Notes under the pieces: generated by a model
Databases searched by the model: none
Told to the model about the DNA's origin: nothing
Seen by the model: the letters and a program-made list of their open reading frames with translations, nothing else
Source of the DNA: Pseudomonas sp. KNUC1026
Lineage (GTDB): Bacteria; Pseudomonadota; Gammaproteobacteria; Pseudomonadales; Pseudomonadaceae
Length of the DNA: 64,000 nucleotides
Direction: 5' to 3'
NCBI RefSeq assembly: GCF_021650705.1
Contig: NZ_CP087138.1
Coordinates: 4,890,501-4,954,500 of the forward strand
Translations under genes and position numbers: made by a program
Shown: one piece after another, positions 54,288 through 63,709 of the stretch
Layout of the letters: each line of letters begins with the position of its first letter
Numbering within the stretch: position 1 is the first letter of the stretch

Positions 54288-54336
54288 GCGCGCCGCCGCC
54301 CACCGCTTTTTCGCGCCAGACAACGAGGAATGCCCC

Positions 54337-55131
54337 ATGAGCATCGTTCGCAGCGACAAGCCCTTTACCGTGGCGGGCCGTACTTTCCAGTCACGCCTGC
54401 TGGTCGGTACCGGCAAATACCGTGACCTGGAGGAAACCCGCCTGGCCATCGAGGCCTCGGGTGCCGAGATCGTCACCGTGGCCGTGCGCCGCACCAACAT
54501 TGGCCAGAACCCCGGCGAGCCGAACCTGCTCGACGTGGTGCCGCCCAGCCGCTACACCATCCTGCCCAACACCGCTGGCTGCTACGACGCCACCGAAGCC
54601 GTGCGCACCTGCCGCCTGGCCCGTGAGCTGCTCGATGGGCACAACCTGGTCAAGCTCGAAGTGCTGGCTGACCAGAAAACCCTGTTCCCCAACGTGATCG
54701 AAACCCTCAAGGCCGCTGAAGTGCTGATCAAGGACGGTTTCGACGTGATGGTCTACACCAGCGACGACCCGATCATCGCTCGCCAGCTGGGCGAGATGGG
54801 CTGCTGCGCGGTGATGCCGCTGGCCGGCCTGATCGGCACGGGCCTGGGCATCTGCAATCCGTACAACCTGCAGATCATCCTCGAAGAAGCCAAGGTGCCC
54901 GTGCTGGTGGACGCCGGCGTCGGCACCGCTTCGGATGCGACCATCGCCATGGAACTGGGTTGTGAGGCAGTGCTGATGAACTCGGCCATCGCCCACGCGC
55001 AGAACCCGGTGCAGATGGCCGAAGCCATGAAGCACGCCATCATCGCCGGCCGCCTGGCCTGGTTGGCCGGCCGCATGCCCAAGAAACTCTACGCCAGCGC
55101 GTCCTCGCCGCTGGACGGCCTGATCAAGTAA
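54337..55131 (+). CDS. thiG: Thiazole synthase ThiG
   Basis: A 264-residue TIM-barrel enzyme that builds the thiamin thiazole from DXP, dehydroglycine and ThiS-thiocarboxylate. Family segments GTGKYRDLEETRLAIEASGAEIVTVAVRR, the Lys in VKLEVLADQ and DAGVGTASDA are visible. Fifty bases after thiS, so one operon; no TPP riboswitch is evident upstream. Confidence 0.96.
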   Translation: MSIVRSDKPFTVAGRTFQSRLLVGTGKYRDLEETRLAIEASGAEIVTVAVRRTNIGQNPGEPNLLDVVPPSRYTILPNTAGCYDATEAVRTCRLARELLDGHNLVKLEVLADQKTLFPNVIETLKAAEVLIKDGFDVMVYTSDDPIIARQLGEMGCCAVMPLAGLIGTGLGICNPYNLQIILEEAKVPVLVDAGVGTASDATIAMELGCEAVLMNSAIAHAQNPVQMAEAMKHAIIAGRLAWLAGRMPKKLYASASSPLDGLIK

Positions 55132-55140
55132 GAGCGCAAG

Positions 55141-55860
55141 ATGACCGATTCGCACCAACCGCCGGCCGAGGCCGGTGCTGACCAGCCGCACCGCCGCGCG
55201 ATCAAAAGCTTCGTGATGCGCTCCGGCCGCATGACCGAAGGCCAGCAACGTGGGCTGGACATCGGCGGCCCCCGCTTCATCCTGCCGCTGGATGCCGGCC
55301 TGACCGACTTCGACCAGGTGTTCGGCCGCACCGCGCCGCGTACCTTCGAGATCGGCTTCGGCATGGGCCATTCCCTGCTGGAAATGGCTGCCGCCTCCCC
55401 GGAGCTGGATTTCATCGGCGTCGAAGTGCACCGCCCAGGCGTCGGCGCGGTGCTAAACGGAGTGCTGACGCAAAACCTGAGCAACGTGCGCGTCTACGAT
55501 TGTGATGCTATCGAGGTGCTCAAGCAGTGCGTGGCCGACAACAGCCTCGATCGCCTGCTGCTGTTTTTCCCCGACCCCTGGCACAAGAGCCGCCACCATA
55601 AGCGCCGTATCGTGCAGCCGGCGTTCGCCGAGCTTGTGCGCAGCAAATTGAAGGTGGGTGGCGTGCTGCACATGGCGACCGACTGGGAGCCTTATGCCGA
55701 GTATATGCTGGAGGTGATGAATGCCGCGCCCGGCTATCGCAACCAGGCGGCTGATGGCGGCTGCGTGCCCCGGCCTGAAGAGCGGCCGGTGACCAAGTTC
55801 GAACGCCGCGGGGAGCGGCTCGGGCATGGCACCTGGGACTTGAAGTTCGAGAAAATCTAG
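55141..55860 (+). CDS. trmB: tRNA (guanine-46-N7) methyltransferase
   Basis: A 239-residue SAM methyltransferase with EIGFGMGHSLLEMA (SAM), the FFPDPWHKSRHHKRR catalytic region and TDWEPYAEYMLEVM, all typical of TrmB. Nine bases after thiG and possibly cotranscribed. Confidence 0.96.
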   Translation: MTDSHQPPAEAGADQPHRRAIKSFVMRSGRMTEGQQRGLDIGGPRFILPLDAGLTDFDQVFGRTAPRTFEIGFGMGHSLLEMAAASPELDFIGVEVHRPGVGAVLNGVLTQNLSNVRVYDCDAIEVLKQCVADNSLDRLLLFFPDPWHKSRHHKRRIVQPAFAELVRSKLKVGGVLHMATDWEPYAEYMLEVMNAAPGYRNQAADGGCVPRPEERPVTKFERRGERLGHGTWDLKFEKI

Positions 55861-55863
55861 TTC

Positions 55864-55941
55864 GTGGGAGGCCGGCTTGCCGGGCGACGTGCAACGGGCG
55901 ACGTGCAACGGGCGACGGGCCGTCGCGCGGCGAGCCGCCCA
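55864..55941. repeat. REP palindrome with 14-bp tandem units
   Basis: REP arms GTGGGAGGCCGGCTTGCC... (55864-55889) and CGTCGCGCGGCGAGCCGCCCAC (55920-55941) surround two tandem copies of GCGACGTGCAACGG (55884-55897 and 55898-55911). It lies between trmB and the convergent DUF3392 gene. Confidence 0.8.
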
Positions 55942-55977
55942 CAATCCCGGGCTTGGAGTTCGGGGTGAAGCTGTGCA

Positions 55978-56301
55978 TCAGTTGCGGTCTGCGACCACCC
56001 CGATCAACACAAGTACCACCAACAACACCGGCGCCAGGCTGTAGTTGTTGAACTGCGACAGCCCCTTGATCACCCAGGGCGTTGCGTACACCAGTGCAAG
56101 CCCACTGCCCACCAGGCACACCAGCGCCATGGCCGGCACGCGCAGGGCCCCGGCGAAGCCGCCCAGCCGGCCCTCTACCCAGCTTTTGAATTGCGCGCCG
56201 AACAGCACCAGCACGCAGCCCACCAAGGCCAGGGAAATTTCCGAAAGGTTGCTGCGGCTCCAGCGGGAAACCGTCGCGAGCAGGTCCAGTATCAGGTCCA
56301 T
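55978..56301 (-). CDS. DUF3392 membrane protein
   Basis: A 107-residue small inner-membrane protein of the DUF3392 family, with three helices (ISLALVGCVLVLFGAQF, VPAMALVCLVGSGLALVYA, LAPVLLVVLVLIGVVA). Function unknown. The ATG at 56301 is used; a TTG six bases upstream is an alternative. Immediately downstream of hemW. Confidence 0.82.
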   Translation of the reverse strand: MDLILDLLATVSRWSRSNLSEISLALVGCVLVLFGAQFKSWVEGRLGGFAGALRVPAMALVCLVGSGLALVYATPWVIKGLSQFNNYSLAPVLLVVLVLIGVVADRN

Positions 56302-56310
56302 GGGCAATCC

Positions 56311-57466
56311 TTAATTCAAGAACAGCTGCAAAAGGTCATTCAGGAACAGCTGGCCCCGGGCGTTGCCACCAGGCGCGCCGGTTCGACCTTGAGCAGTCCC
56401 TTTTGTTCAGCCTCACGGCAGGCATCGGCCAGGCTCACCAGCGGCAGGCCGGTACGGGCTTCGAACAGCCCGGCATCGACGCCTTCTGTGAGGCGCAGCG
56501 CGTTCATCATGAATTCGAACGGCAGCTCATCGGCGGGAAGTGGCTTGTCGCCGGCCTTGAAGGGCTTGGCCAGGTTCAGGTAATCCTTGGGCAGGCGGGT
56601 TTTCCAGGTGCGGCGAATGCTGCCATCGAGGCCCGTGAGCTTGCCATGGGCGCCGGCGCCGATGCCGATGAAGTCGCCGAACGACCAGTAATTCAGGTTA
56701 TGCCGTGCCTGCTTGCCGGGCTTGGCGTAGGCAGAGACTTCATACTGCGCGTAGCCTTCGGCCGTCAACAGAGCCTGGCCAGCTTCCTGGATATCCCAGA
56801 GGATGTCGTCCTCGGGCAGTTGCGGAGGCTGGTTCCAGAACACCGTGTTCGGCTCAAGCGTGAGCTGGTACCAGGACAGGTGCGTGGGCGCCAGCGCGAC
56901 GGCCTGGCGCAAATCGTCGAGCGCCTCATCCAGGCTCTGGTCGGGCAGCCCGTGCATCAGGTCGAGGTTGAAGTTGTCGAAACCGGCACGGCGCGCCATC
57001 TCCGCAGCCCGCAGCGCCTCATCGCCGGTATGGATACGGCCAAGCTTCTCCAGCTTGGCCGGCTGGAAACTCTGAACGCCGATGGACAACCGGTTAATGC
57101 CGAGCTTGCGATAGGCCACGAACTTGGCCTGCTCGAACGTGCCCGGGTTGGCTTCCAGGTGATTTCGATGTCGCTGGCGAACGGGATGCGCGCCTGCACA
57201 CCTTCCAGCAGCCGGCCCAGGGCCTGCGCGCTGAACAGGCTGGGCGTGCCGCCACCGAAAAAGATCGAGTTAAGCTCGCGGCCTTGGGCGTAGGGCAGGT
57301 CCTGGTCCAGGTCACTGAGCAGGGCGCTCACGTAGGCATCTTCGGGCAGCTCTGGGCTGGCCGTGTGGGAATTGAAGTCGCAGTAAGGGCATTTGCGCAC
57401 GCACCAGGGAATGTGCACGTACAGCGACAGCGGCGGCAGCGCGCCACTGAGAGTCAGCTCGCTCAT
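56311..57466 (-). CDS. hemW: Radical SAM heme chaperone HemW (two frameshifts)
   Basis: A 385-residue radical SAM protein of the HemW family, thought to insert or traffic heme. The cluster motif is CVRKCPYCDF near residue 22, with FFGGGTPSL and NRLSIGVQSFQ following. Two single-base losses interrupt it: near 57157-57162 (ATCACCTGGAAG, one C short of ATCACCCTGGAAG) and near 56352-56358 (ACGCCCGGGGCC, one C short of ACGCCCCGGGGCC). Correction gives the family C-terminus ...RGQLFLNDLLQLFLN ending at 56311. Start overlaps the rdgB stop by four bases. Confidence 0.88.
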
Positions 57467-58056
57467 GCCAGGCCCAGGCGCTCGCGCAGCAGGGCCATGG
57501 CGCGAGCGCGGTGGCTCAGGCGGTTCTTCTGCTCAGGCAGCAGTTCGGCGCTGGAGCATTCGCCTTCCGGCACCCAGAACAGCGGGTCGTAGCCAAAGCC
57601 GTGTTCGCCGCGCGCAGCTTCAAGGATGCGGCCGTGCCACAGGCCTTCGCAAAGGATCGGCAGCGGGTCGTCGGCATGCCGTACCAACGCAAGCACGCAG
57701 ACGAACTGCGCGCCGCGCTCGGCTTCCGGCACTCCGGCCAGTGCCTGCAACAGCTTGGCGTTGTTGGCGGCATCGCCCTGTCCATCGGCGTAACGCGCGG
57801 AATAGATGCCCGGCGCGCCGCCGAGAAAATCGACTGCCAGCCCCGAGTCGTCGGCCAGCGCCGGAAGGCCCGACAAGCGCGCGGCATTGCGCGCCTTGAG
57901 GATGGCGTTCTCGACGAACGAGAGGCCTGTTTCTTCGGGCTCCACCTGGCTGAATTCGCCTACCGAGCGCAGCTGCACGCTGCTGCCGAGCATAGCCTGC
58001 AGCTCCTTGAGCTTGCCGGCGTTGTGGCTGGCCAGGACCAGTTCGGGAATGTTCAT
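57463..58056 (-). CDS. rdgB: XTP/dITP pyrophosphatase (RdgB/HAM1)
   Basis: A 197-residue nucleotide-sanitising pyrophosphatase that removes inosine- and xanthosine-type triphosphates. It has the HAM1 start LVLASHNAGKLKEL, PEETGLSFVENAILKAR, ADDSGLAVDFL, and GFGYDPLFW. Part of the hemW-rdgB-metW-metX run. Confidence 0.95.
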   Translation of the reverse strand: MNIPELVLASHNAGKLKELQAMLGSSVQLRSVGEFSQVEPEETGLSFVENAILKARNAARLSGLPALADDSGLAVDFLGGAPGIYSARYADGQGDAANNAKLLQALAGVPEAERGAQFVCVLALVRHADDPLPILCEGLWHGRILEAARGEHGFGYDPLFWVPEGECSSAELLPEQKNRLSHRARAMALLRERLGLA

Positions 58057-58080
58057 TGCAAAAACCTCATGGGCGGCGGC

Positions 58081-58701
58081 TCACACCGCCACTTTATGTT
58101 CCGAAAGGCCGGGGCTGCTGACCCGGTAGATGCCGATTTCGCCCAGCAGGTTGGGCCACAGCCTGCTGCCCAGGTTGTGCCGGTGCTGGTTATCCACCGC
58201 CAGGCGGTCCAGCACCTGAGCGCGGCGCTCGCGGCACAGGGCCTCGAAATCCTTGAAGGTGCAGAAGTGGATGTTCGGCGTGTTGTACCAGGTGTAGGGC
58301 ATGAAGTCCGAGACGGGCATCTTGCCTTTGGTCGCAAGGTAGGCGCGGCAGCGCCAGTGGCCGAAGTTGGGGAAGGTGATGATGCACTGGCGGCCGACCC
58401 GCAGCATCTCGTCGAGAATGCGGTCGGGGTAGGTCACCGCCTGCAATGCCTGGGTCATCACCACCACGTCGAAGCTGTTGCTGGCGAAGTTGCCCAGGCC
58501 CTTGTCCAGGTCCTGCTCGATGACGTTCACACCTTTGCCTACACAGGCATTGATGTTGTCAGGGTCGATCTCCAGGCCATAGCCGCCCACGCCCTTGTGG
58601 TCGCGCAGCCAGGCGAGCAGTTCACCGTTACCGCAACCCAGGTCGAGTACCCGGCTGCCGGTGGGGATCCATTCCTGGATGATGTCCAGATCGGCTCTCA
58701 T
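58081..58701 (-). CDS. metW: Methionine biosynthesis protein MetW
   Basis: A 206-residue methyltransferase-fold protein (VLDLGCGNGELLAWL) that works with MetX in homoserine acylation for methionine synthesis in pseudomonads. The ATG at 58701 (MRADLDIIQEW) is used; a start 18 bases earlier would overlap metX. Seven bases after metX. Confidence 0.94.
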   Translation of the reverse strand: MRADLDIIQEWIPTGSRVLDLGCGNGELLAWLRDHKGVGGYGLEIDPDNINACVGKGVNVIEQDLDKGLGNFASNSFDVVVMTQALQAVTYPDRILDEMLRVGRQCIITFPNFGHWRCRAYLATKGKMPVSDFMPYTWYNTPNIHFCTFKDFEALCRERRAQVLDRLAVDNQHRHNLGSRLWPNLLGEIGIYRVSSPGLSEHKVAV

Positions 58702-58708
58702 GGGGCCC

Positions 58709-59848
58709 TCAAAGCTCAATACGGTTCATGTAGCTGGAAAACGCCTGCAGATAGCGCGGCACCGGGATCAGGAAAGCGTCGTGGCCCTGGGGCGCGTCGA
58801 TTTCCAGGTAGCAGACGTTCTTGCGCGCAGCCATCAGCGCATCGACCAGCTCACGCGAGCGGGCTGGCGAGAAGCGCCAGTCGGTGGTGAACGACATCAC
58901 GCAGAAGTCGGCTTTCACGCTTTCGAAGGTTTTGGCGAGGTCGTCGCCGTGGGCGGCAGCGGGGTCGAAGTAATCCAGGGCTTTGGTCATCACCAGGTAG
59001 GTGTTGGCGTCGAAACGCCCTGAGAACTCCTCGCCCTGGTAGCGCAGGTAGCTTTCGACCTGGAATTCCACATTGTGGAAGTCGTAGTTGAGTTTTTCGT
59101 TCTTGAGCCCGCGGCCGAATTTCTCGCCCATCGAGTCATCGGAAAGATACGTGATGTGGCCGACCATCCGCGCCAGCATCAGCCCGCGTTTGGGAATCAC
59201 GCCCTGCGCCTGGAAGTCACCGCCATGGAACTCGGGGTCTGAAAGAATCGCCTGCCGCGCGACCTCATTGAAGGCGATGTTCTGCGCCGAAAGCTTGGGC
59301 GCCGAGGCGATGGCCACGCAGTGGCGCAGGCGCTCGGGGTAGGTGAGTGACCATTGCAGTGCCTGCATGCCACCCAGGCTGCCGCCGACCACGGCCGCCC
59401 ATACCTCGATGCCCAGGCGGTCAGCCAGACGGGCCTGGCTGTGTACCCAGTCTTCCACGGTGACCACCGGAAACTGAGCGCCCCAGGGCTTGCCGGTTTC
59501 CGGGTCGATGCTGCTCGGGCCGGTGGAGCCATTGCAGCCGCCCAGGTTGTTCAGCGAGACCACGAAGAACCGGTTGGTGTCGATCGGCTTGCCGGGGCCG
59601 ATGCAGCTGTCCCACCAGCCCGGCTTGCGGTCGCTCTCGCTGTGGTAGCCCGCTGCATGGTGATGGCCCGACAGTGCGTGGCAGATCAACACAGCGTTGC
59701 TGGCCTCGGCGTTGAGCGTGCCGTAGGTTTCGTACATCAACTCGTACGCAGCGAGGGCGCGCCCGCAGGCCAGTGGCAGCGGCTCATGGAAATGGGCGGT
59801 CTGGGGAGTGACAAGGCCGACGGAGTCGTCGGCGAAGACCTTGGACAT
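58709..59848 (-). CDS. metX: Homoserine O-acyltransferase MetX
   Basis: A 379-residue alpha/beta-hydrolase acyltransferase. The nucleophile elbow GGSLGGMQAL near residue 150, and the catalytic Asp (SFTTDWRFSP) and His (QGHDAFL) near the end are present. In Pseudomonas, MetX is thought to use succinyl-CoA despite its family name; the acyl donor cannot be settled by motif. The ATG at 59848 (MSKVFADDS) is chosen over an upstream start. Confidence 0.94.
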   Translation of the reverse strand: MSKVFADDSVGLVTPQTAHFHEPLPLACGRALAAYELMYETYGTLNAEASNAVLICHALSGHHHAAGYHSESDRKPGWWDSCIGPGKPIDTNRFFVVSLNNLGGCNGSTGPSSIDPETGKPWGAQFPVVTVEDWVHSQARLADRLGIEVWAAVVGGSLGGMQALQWSLTYPERLRHCVAIASAPKLSAQNIAFNEVARQAILSDPEFHGGDFQAQGVIPKRGLMLARMVGHITYLSDDSMGEKFGRGLKNEKLNYDFHNVEFQVESYLRYQGEEFSGRFDANTYLVMTKALDYFDPAAAHGDDLAKTFESVKADFCVMSFTTDWRFSPARSRELVDALMAARKNVCYLEIDAPQGHDAFLIPVPRYLQAFSSYMNRIEL

Positions 59849-59935
59849 CTGGCCTGCTCTCGGGTGAATGAGGCACAAGTCTAAGGATTGGGCGAGGTTT
59901 GTACCAGTGGCAGGCTCAGGTGCCTGCCAGGCCGG

Positions 59936-60406
59936 TTATTTGAATTTCGGGCCCGAACGGGTATTCAGGCCCTTGGCCATACGGTCATAAAGCAACACAT
60001 TGACCGTTGCCGCGAGGTTCATGCAGCCGTTGGTTGGAATGTAGACCGTCTCCTCGCACCAGGCCCGCACCTCCGGGCTCAGGGTGCCGTCTTCGGGGCC
60101 GAAGATGTACAGCGCGCGGTCGGGGTGGGTATAGGTGGTCAGGTCGCGGGCGCCGTCCACCAACTCCACCGCCACCGGCGTGCAGCCCAACGGGATGATT
60201 GCCTGCAGGTCTTCTACGCCGATCAGCGGGATGTCGTAGTGCACTCGCTTGGTATCAGTGACGAAGTCTTTCGAGCGTTCGTAGCGTTTGCCGGTGTAGA
60301 ACACCGAGCTGACCCCGAAGCAGCCGGCGGCGCGCATCACCGAGCCGACGTTCTCCGGGGACTTGGGGTTGAACAGCCCGACGCAGGCATAGCGCTTGTT
60401 CACCAC
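59936..60406 (-). CDS. SpoU-family RNA 2'-O-methyltransferase
   Basis: A 156-residue SPOUT methyltransferase (trefoil-knot fold). The knotted motifs are visible: SPENVGSVMRAAGCFG, ALYIFGPEDGTLSPE and VYIPTNGCMNLAATVNVLLYD. It probably methylates a tRNA or rRNA ribose; the specific position is not readable. It lies two bases from the yggT stop. Confidence 0.88.
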   Translation of the reverse strand: MVNKRYACVGLFNPKSPENVGSVMRAAGCFGVSSVFYTGKRYERSKDFVTDTKRVHYDIPLIGVEDLQAIIPLGCTPVAVELVDGARDLTTYTHPDRALYIFGPEDGTLSPEVRAWCEETVYIPTNGCMNLAATVNVLLYDRMAKGLNTRSGPKFK

Positions 60407-60408
60407 GC

Positions 60409-60999
60409 TCAGATCAGCCGGGAGATGATGTCAGGCATCAGCGTGGCGTCGGCCAGCGCACCGATCAGGTAGGTGCTCAGCAGCTGGATCAGCACGAAGG
60501 CCACCAGCGGCGAGAGATCCAGGCCGCCCATGGTCGGCATGATGCGGCGGATCGGCGCCAGCAACGGCTCGCAGATCTGGTTGGCCAGTTCCGCAGCCGG
60601 GTTATGGCTGTTGGGCGCCACCCAGCTGACGATCACCATCAGGATCATGGCGAAGAAGAACACCTTCAGGAACAGCGAGGTGACACCGATGATGGCCCAG
60701 ATCAGCATCTGCACAGGGGTGCCGGTGACGCCGTAGGCCAGCAGCAAGGTGAGCGCCATCACCAGCAGTTGCACCAGGATCGCCAGCAGCAGCGAGGCGG
60801 TGTCCAGCCCGCCGATGCTGGGGATCACTTTGCGCAGCGGCCGCAGCAGCGGCTGAGTGGCGCGTACCGCCACCTGGCTCAGCGGGTTGTAGAAGTCAGC
60901 CCGCACCAGTTGCAGGATGAAGCGCAGCAGCACCAGCAGCAGGTAGAGGCCGCCGAATACCTGGATCACGAACACGGCAGCGCCGTTCAAAGCCGTCAT
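60409..60999 (-). CDS. yggT: YggT-family membrane protein
   Basis: A 196-residue protein with two YggT repeats, each with two helices (VFVIQVFGGLYLLLVLLRFILQ and LLLAILVQLLVMALTLLLAYG, then LFLKVFFFAMILMVIVSW and LSPLVAFVLIQLLSTYLIGAL). Implicated in osmotic or cell-division-related membrane functions in other bacteria; exact role unknown. Ten bases after proC. Confidence 0.93.
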   Translation of the reverse strand: MTALNGAAVFVIQVFGGLYLLLVLLRFILQLVRADFYNPLSQVAVRATQPLLRPLRKVIPSIGGLDTASLLLAILVQLLVMALTLLLAYGVTGTPVQMLIWAIIGVTSLFLKVFFFAMILMVIVSWVAPNSHNPAAELANQICEPLLAPIRRIMPTMGGLDLSPLVAFVLIQLLSTYLIGALADATLMPDIISRLI

Positions 61000-61009
61000 A
61001 TGCAAATCC

Positions 61010-61828
61010 TCACTTGCCCAACTGTTCAGCCAGTTCCACCGAGCGCGCCGCAGCGGCGCCCAGTGCCTTGTTCACCAGCGCCTCGAAACCCTCGGCCTGG
61101 AATGTCTTGATTGCCGCTTCCGTGGTGCCGGCCGGTGAAGCCACCCGGCGGCGCAATTCGGCGGCGTCCACGTCACTGCCAACGGCCATGCGCGCGGCGC
61201 CCAGCGCGGTTTGCTCTGCCAGGCGCGCAGCAGTGGCATGGGGCAGGCCAAGTCGTTCACCGGCGGCGGTCATCGCCTCGATGAGCAGGAAGAAATAGGC
61301 CGGGCCGCTGCCAGAGACAGCGGTTACCGCGTCCATCTGCGCCTCGGTGTCGACCCATACCGCAAGGCCCACAGCCCCGAGCAGCTGCTCGGCCTGATCG
61401 CGTTGCTCCTGGCTCACCGAGCCATTGGCATAGAGCCCGCTGGCACCTTCGCCAAGCAGCGATGGCGTATTGGGCATGCAGCGCACGACAGGGCGCTCGC
61501 CCAGCCAGTTGGCAAGGCTCTGGCAGGTGATGCCTGCGGCCACCGAAACGATCAACTGGCCGGGCTTGAGCGAAGGTTGCAGTGCCTGGCAGACGCTTTT
61601 CATCATCTGCGGCTTGATCGACAGCACGATGACGTCGGCGCCTTCGGCAGCCTTGGCGTTGTCGGCGTGCATGGCGATGCCGTACTCGGCGGCCAGGCGG
61701 TCACGTGTCGGCTGGCTGGGCGCGCTGGCGCAGACGTGTGAGGCGGGCACGCCTTTGGCGCGCATTCCGCCGATCAGGCTGGCGGCCATGTTGCCGGCGC
61801 CGATGAAGGCGATGCGGGGAGTGGTCAT
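61010..61828 (-). CDS. proC: Pyrroline-5-carboxylate reductase
   Basis: A 272-residue NAD(P)H-dependent reductase that makes proline. It starts with the Rossmann motif AFIGAGNMAASLIGGM; VSGSGPAYFFLLIEAM and ELRRRVASPAGTTEAAI are ProC signatures. The ATG at 61828 gives MTTPRIAFIG; an upstream start is not conserved. Part of the yggS-proC-yggT operon. Confidence 0.96.
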   Translation of the reverse strand: MTTPRIAFIGAGNMAASLIGGMRAKGVPASHVCASAPSQPTRDRLAAEYGIAMHADNAKAAEGADVIVLSIKPQMMKSVCQALQPSLKPGQLIVSVAAGITCQSLANWLGERPVVRCMPNTPSLLGEGASGLYANGSVSQEQRDQAEQLLGAVGLAVWVDTEAQMDAVTAVSGSGPAYFFLLIEAMTAAGERLGLPHATAARLAEQTALGAARMAVGSDVDAAELRRRVASPAGTTEAAIKTFQAEGFEALVNKALGAAAARSVELAEQLGK

Positions 61829-61859
61829 GGGGAGATCCTTGTGCATGAAGGGCGCGGCA

Positions 61860-62549
61860 TCAAGGCTGTGAGCCATAGTCGCGCGCGCCGAACAGGGCGG
61901 TGCCGATGCGAACCCAGGTCGCGCCGTGGGCCACGGCAGCTTCCAGGTCGTGGCTCATGCCCATCGAAAGGGTGTGCAGGTCCAGGCCAGGTTGTTGCAG
62001 CAATGCCTGCACCTGAGCGAAGGCCGCGTCTTGCTCGGCGCGCGCCTCCGTGGGTTCGGGAATGGCCATCAACCCGCGCAGGCGCAGGTTCGGCAGCGCC
62101 GCTACGGCGGCTACGAGCGCGGGCAGTTCCTGCGGTGTGCAGCCAGCTTTGCTGGCCTCGCCGCTGATGTTCACCTGCAGGCAGATATTCAAGGGCGCCA
62201 GCGTGGCCGGGCGTTGCTCGCTCAGGCGCTGTGCGATCTTGAGGCGGTCTACGGAATGCACCCAATCGAAATGCTCGGCGATGGCTTTGGTCTTGTTCGA
62301 CTGAATGGGGCCGATGAAATGCCAGATCAAGGGCAAGTCAGTGAGCTCTGCCTGCTTGGCCAAGGCCTCTTGCAGGTAGTTCTCGCCGACATCGACAACG
62401 CCGGCGGCGTACACCTCACGGATCGCCTGGGCAGGTTTGGTCTTGCTCACCGCCAGCAGGCCGACTTCGCCGGCACCGCGGCCGGCTGCCACCGCAGCTG
62501 CCTGAATACGGGCGCTTACCGATGAAACGTTGTCTGCTATCGTGGACAT
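61860..62549 (-). CDS. yggS: YggS-family PLP-binding homeostasis protein
   Basis: A 229-residue fold-type III PLP-binding protein (alanine racemase N-domain-like), with LLAVSKTKPAQAIR giving the PLP lysine, GENYLQEALAK, WHFIGPIQSNKTKAI, and SMGMSHDLEAAVAHGATWVRIGTALFG. It maintains PLP pools. The ATG at 62549 is chosen; longer frames extend into the divergent pilT gene. Confidence 0.95.
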   Translation of the reverse strand: MSTIADNVSSVSARIQAAAVAAGRGAGEVGLLAVSKTKPAQAIREVYAAGVVDVGENYLQEALAKQAELTDLPLIWHFIGPIQSNKTKAIAEHFDWVHSVDRLKIAQRLSEQRPATLAPLNICLQVNISGEASKAGCTPQELPALVAAVAALPNLRLRGLMAIPEPTEARAEQDAAFAQVQALLQQPGLDLHTLSMGMSHDLEAAVAHGATWVRIGTALFGARDYGSQP

Positions 62550-62613
62550 AACTTGCGCCAGCGGCTCTTGGGTCTGCGGCATTCTACCTGCTTGTCCGTA
62601 TTTGGGGAGTCTC

Positions 62614-63648
62614 ATGGACATTACCGAACTGTTGGCCTTCAGCGCCAAGCAAGGCGCTTCCGACCTGCACCTGTCGTCGGGGTTGCCGCCAATGATTCGC
62701 GTGGACGGCGATGTACGCCGGATCAACCTGCCTGCCCTTGAAGACAAGCAAGTGCAGGAGCTGATCTACGACATCATGAACGACAAGCAGCGCCAGGATT
62801 TCGAAGAGTTCATGGAGACCGACTTCTCCTTCGAAGTGCCAGGTGTGGCGCGTTTCCGGGTCAATGCGTTCAATCAGAACCGCGGTGCGGGCGCCGTGTT
62901 CCGCACCATCCCGTCGAAAGTGCTGAGCATGGAAGACTTGAACATGGGGGATGTGTTTCGGCGTATTGCCGAGGTGCCCCGTGGGCTGGTGCTGGTGACC
63001 GGGCCTACCGGTTCGGGCAAGTCCACCACCCTGGCGGCGATCATCGACTACCTCAACAGCAACAAGCACCATCACATCCTCACCATCGAAGACCCGATCG
63101 AGTTCGTTCACGAGTCCAAGAAGTGCCTGGTCAACCAGCGCGAAGTGCATCGCGATACCCTCGGCTTCGCCCCGGCGCTACGCTCGGCCTTGCGTGAAGA
63201 CCCGGACGTGATCCTGGTCGGCGAGATGCGCGATCTGGAAACCATCCGCCTGGCGCTGACCGCTGCCGAAACCGGGCACCTGGTGTTTGGCACCTTGCAC
63301 ACCACCTCGGCTGCCAAGACCATCGACCGCGTGGTGGATGTATTCCCGGCCGAGGAAAAGTCCATGGTTCGCTCGATGCTTTCGGAGTCGCTGCAGGCGG
63401 TGATTTCGCAAACCCTGCTGCGCAAGATCGGCGGAGGCCGAGTGGCGGCCCATGAAATCATGATCGGCACCCCTGCGATCCGTAACCTGATCCGCGAAGA
63501 CAAAGTGGCGCAGATGTATTCGGCGATCCAGACCGGCGGGCAGATCGGCATGCAGACGCTGGACATGTGCCTGAAGGAGCTGCTGGCGCGTGGGGTGATC
63601 AGCCGCGAGAGCGCGCGTGAGAAGGCCAAGATCCCGGACAACTTCTGA
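62614..63648 (+). CDS. pilT: Type IV pilus retraction ATPase PilT
   Basis: A 344-residue secretion-type ATPase that powers pilus retraction. Key parts: N-terminal PAS-like region (MDITELLAFSAKQGASDLHLSSGLPPMIRVDG), Walker A GPTGSGKSTTL near residue 135, Asp box, Walker B LVGEMRDLETIRLALTAAETGHLVFGTLHT, and the AIRNLIREDK motif near residue 290. Divergent from yggS. A strong terminator follows. Confidence 0.97.
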   Translation: MDITELLAFSAKQGASDLHLSSGLPPMIRVDGDVRRINLPALEDKQVQELIYDIMNDKQRQDFEEFMETDFSFEVPGVARFRVNAFNQNRGAGAVFRTIPSKVLSMEDLNMGDVFRRIAEVPRGLVLVTGPTGSGKSTTLAAIIDYLNSNKHHHILTIEDPIEFVHESKKCLVNQREVHRDTLGFAPALRSALREDPDVILVGEMRDLETIRLALTAAETGHLVFGTLHTTSAAKTIDRVVDVFPAEEKSMVRSMLSESLQAVISQTLLRKIGGGRVAAHEIMIGTPAIRNLIREDKVAQMYSAIQTGGQIGMQTLDMCLKELLARGVISRESAREKAKIPDNF

Positions 63649-63670
63649 CCGGCCATTGGCTTGGAAACGA

Positions 63671-63696
63671 AAAAGGCCCGCAGTTGCGGGCCTTTT
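63671..63696 (+). terminator. Rho-independent terminator after pilT
   Basis: An 11-bp stem, AAAAGGCCCGC (63671-63681) and GCGGGCCTTTT (63686-63696), loop AGTT. The symmetric A/T tracts make it bidirectional for pilT and the convergent NlpC/P60 gene. Confidence 0.9.
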
Positions 63697-63709
63697 GCAT
63701 GGAGAGCGA

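Noticed and set aside
54003..54336. TPP riboswitch before thiS-thiG
   Set aside because: No thi-box-like conserved sequence was visible in the short gap.
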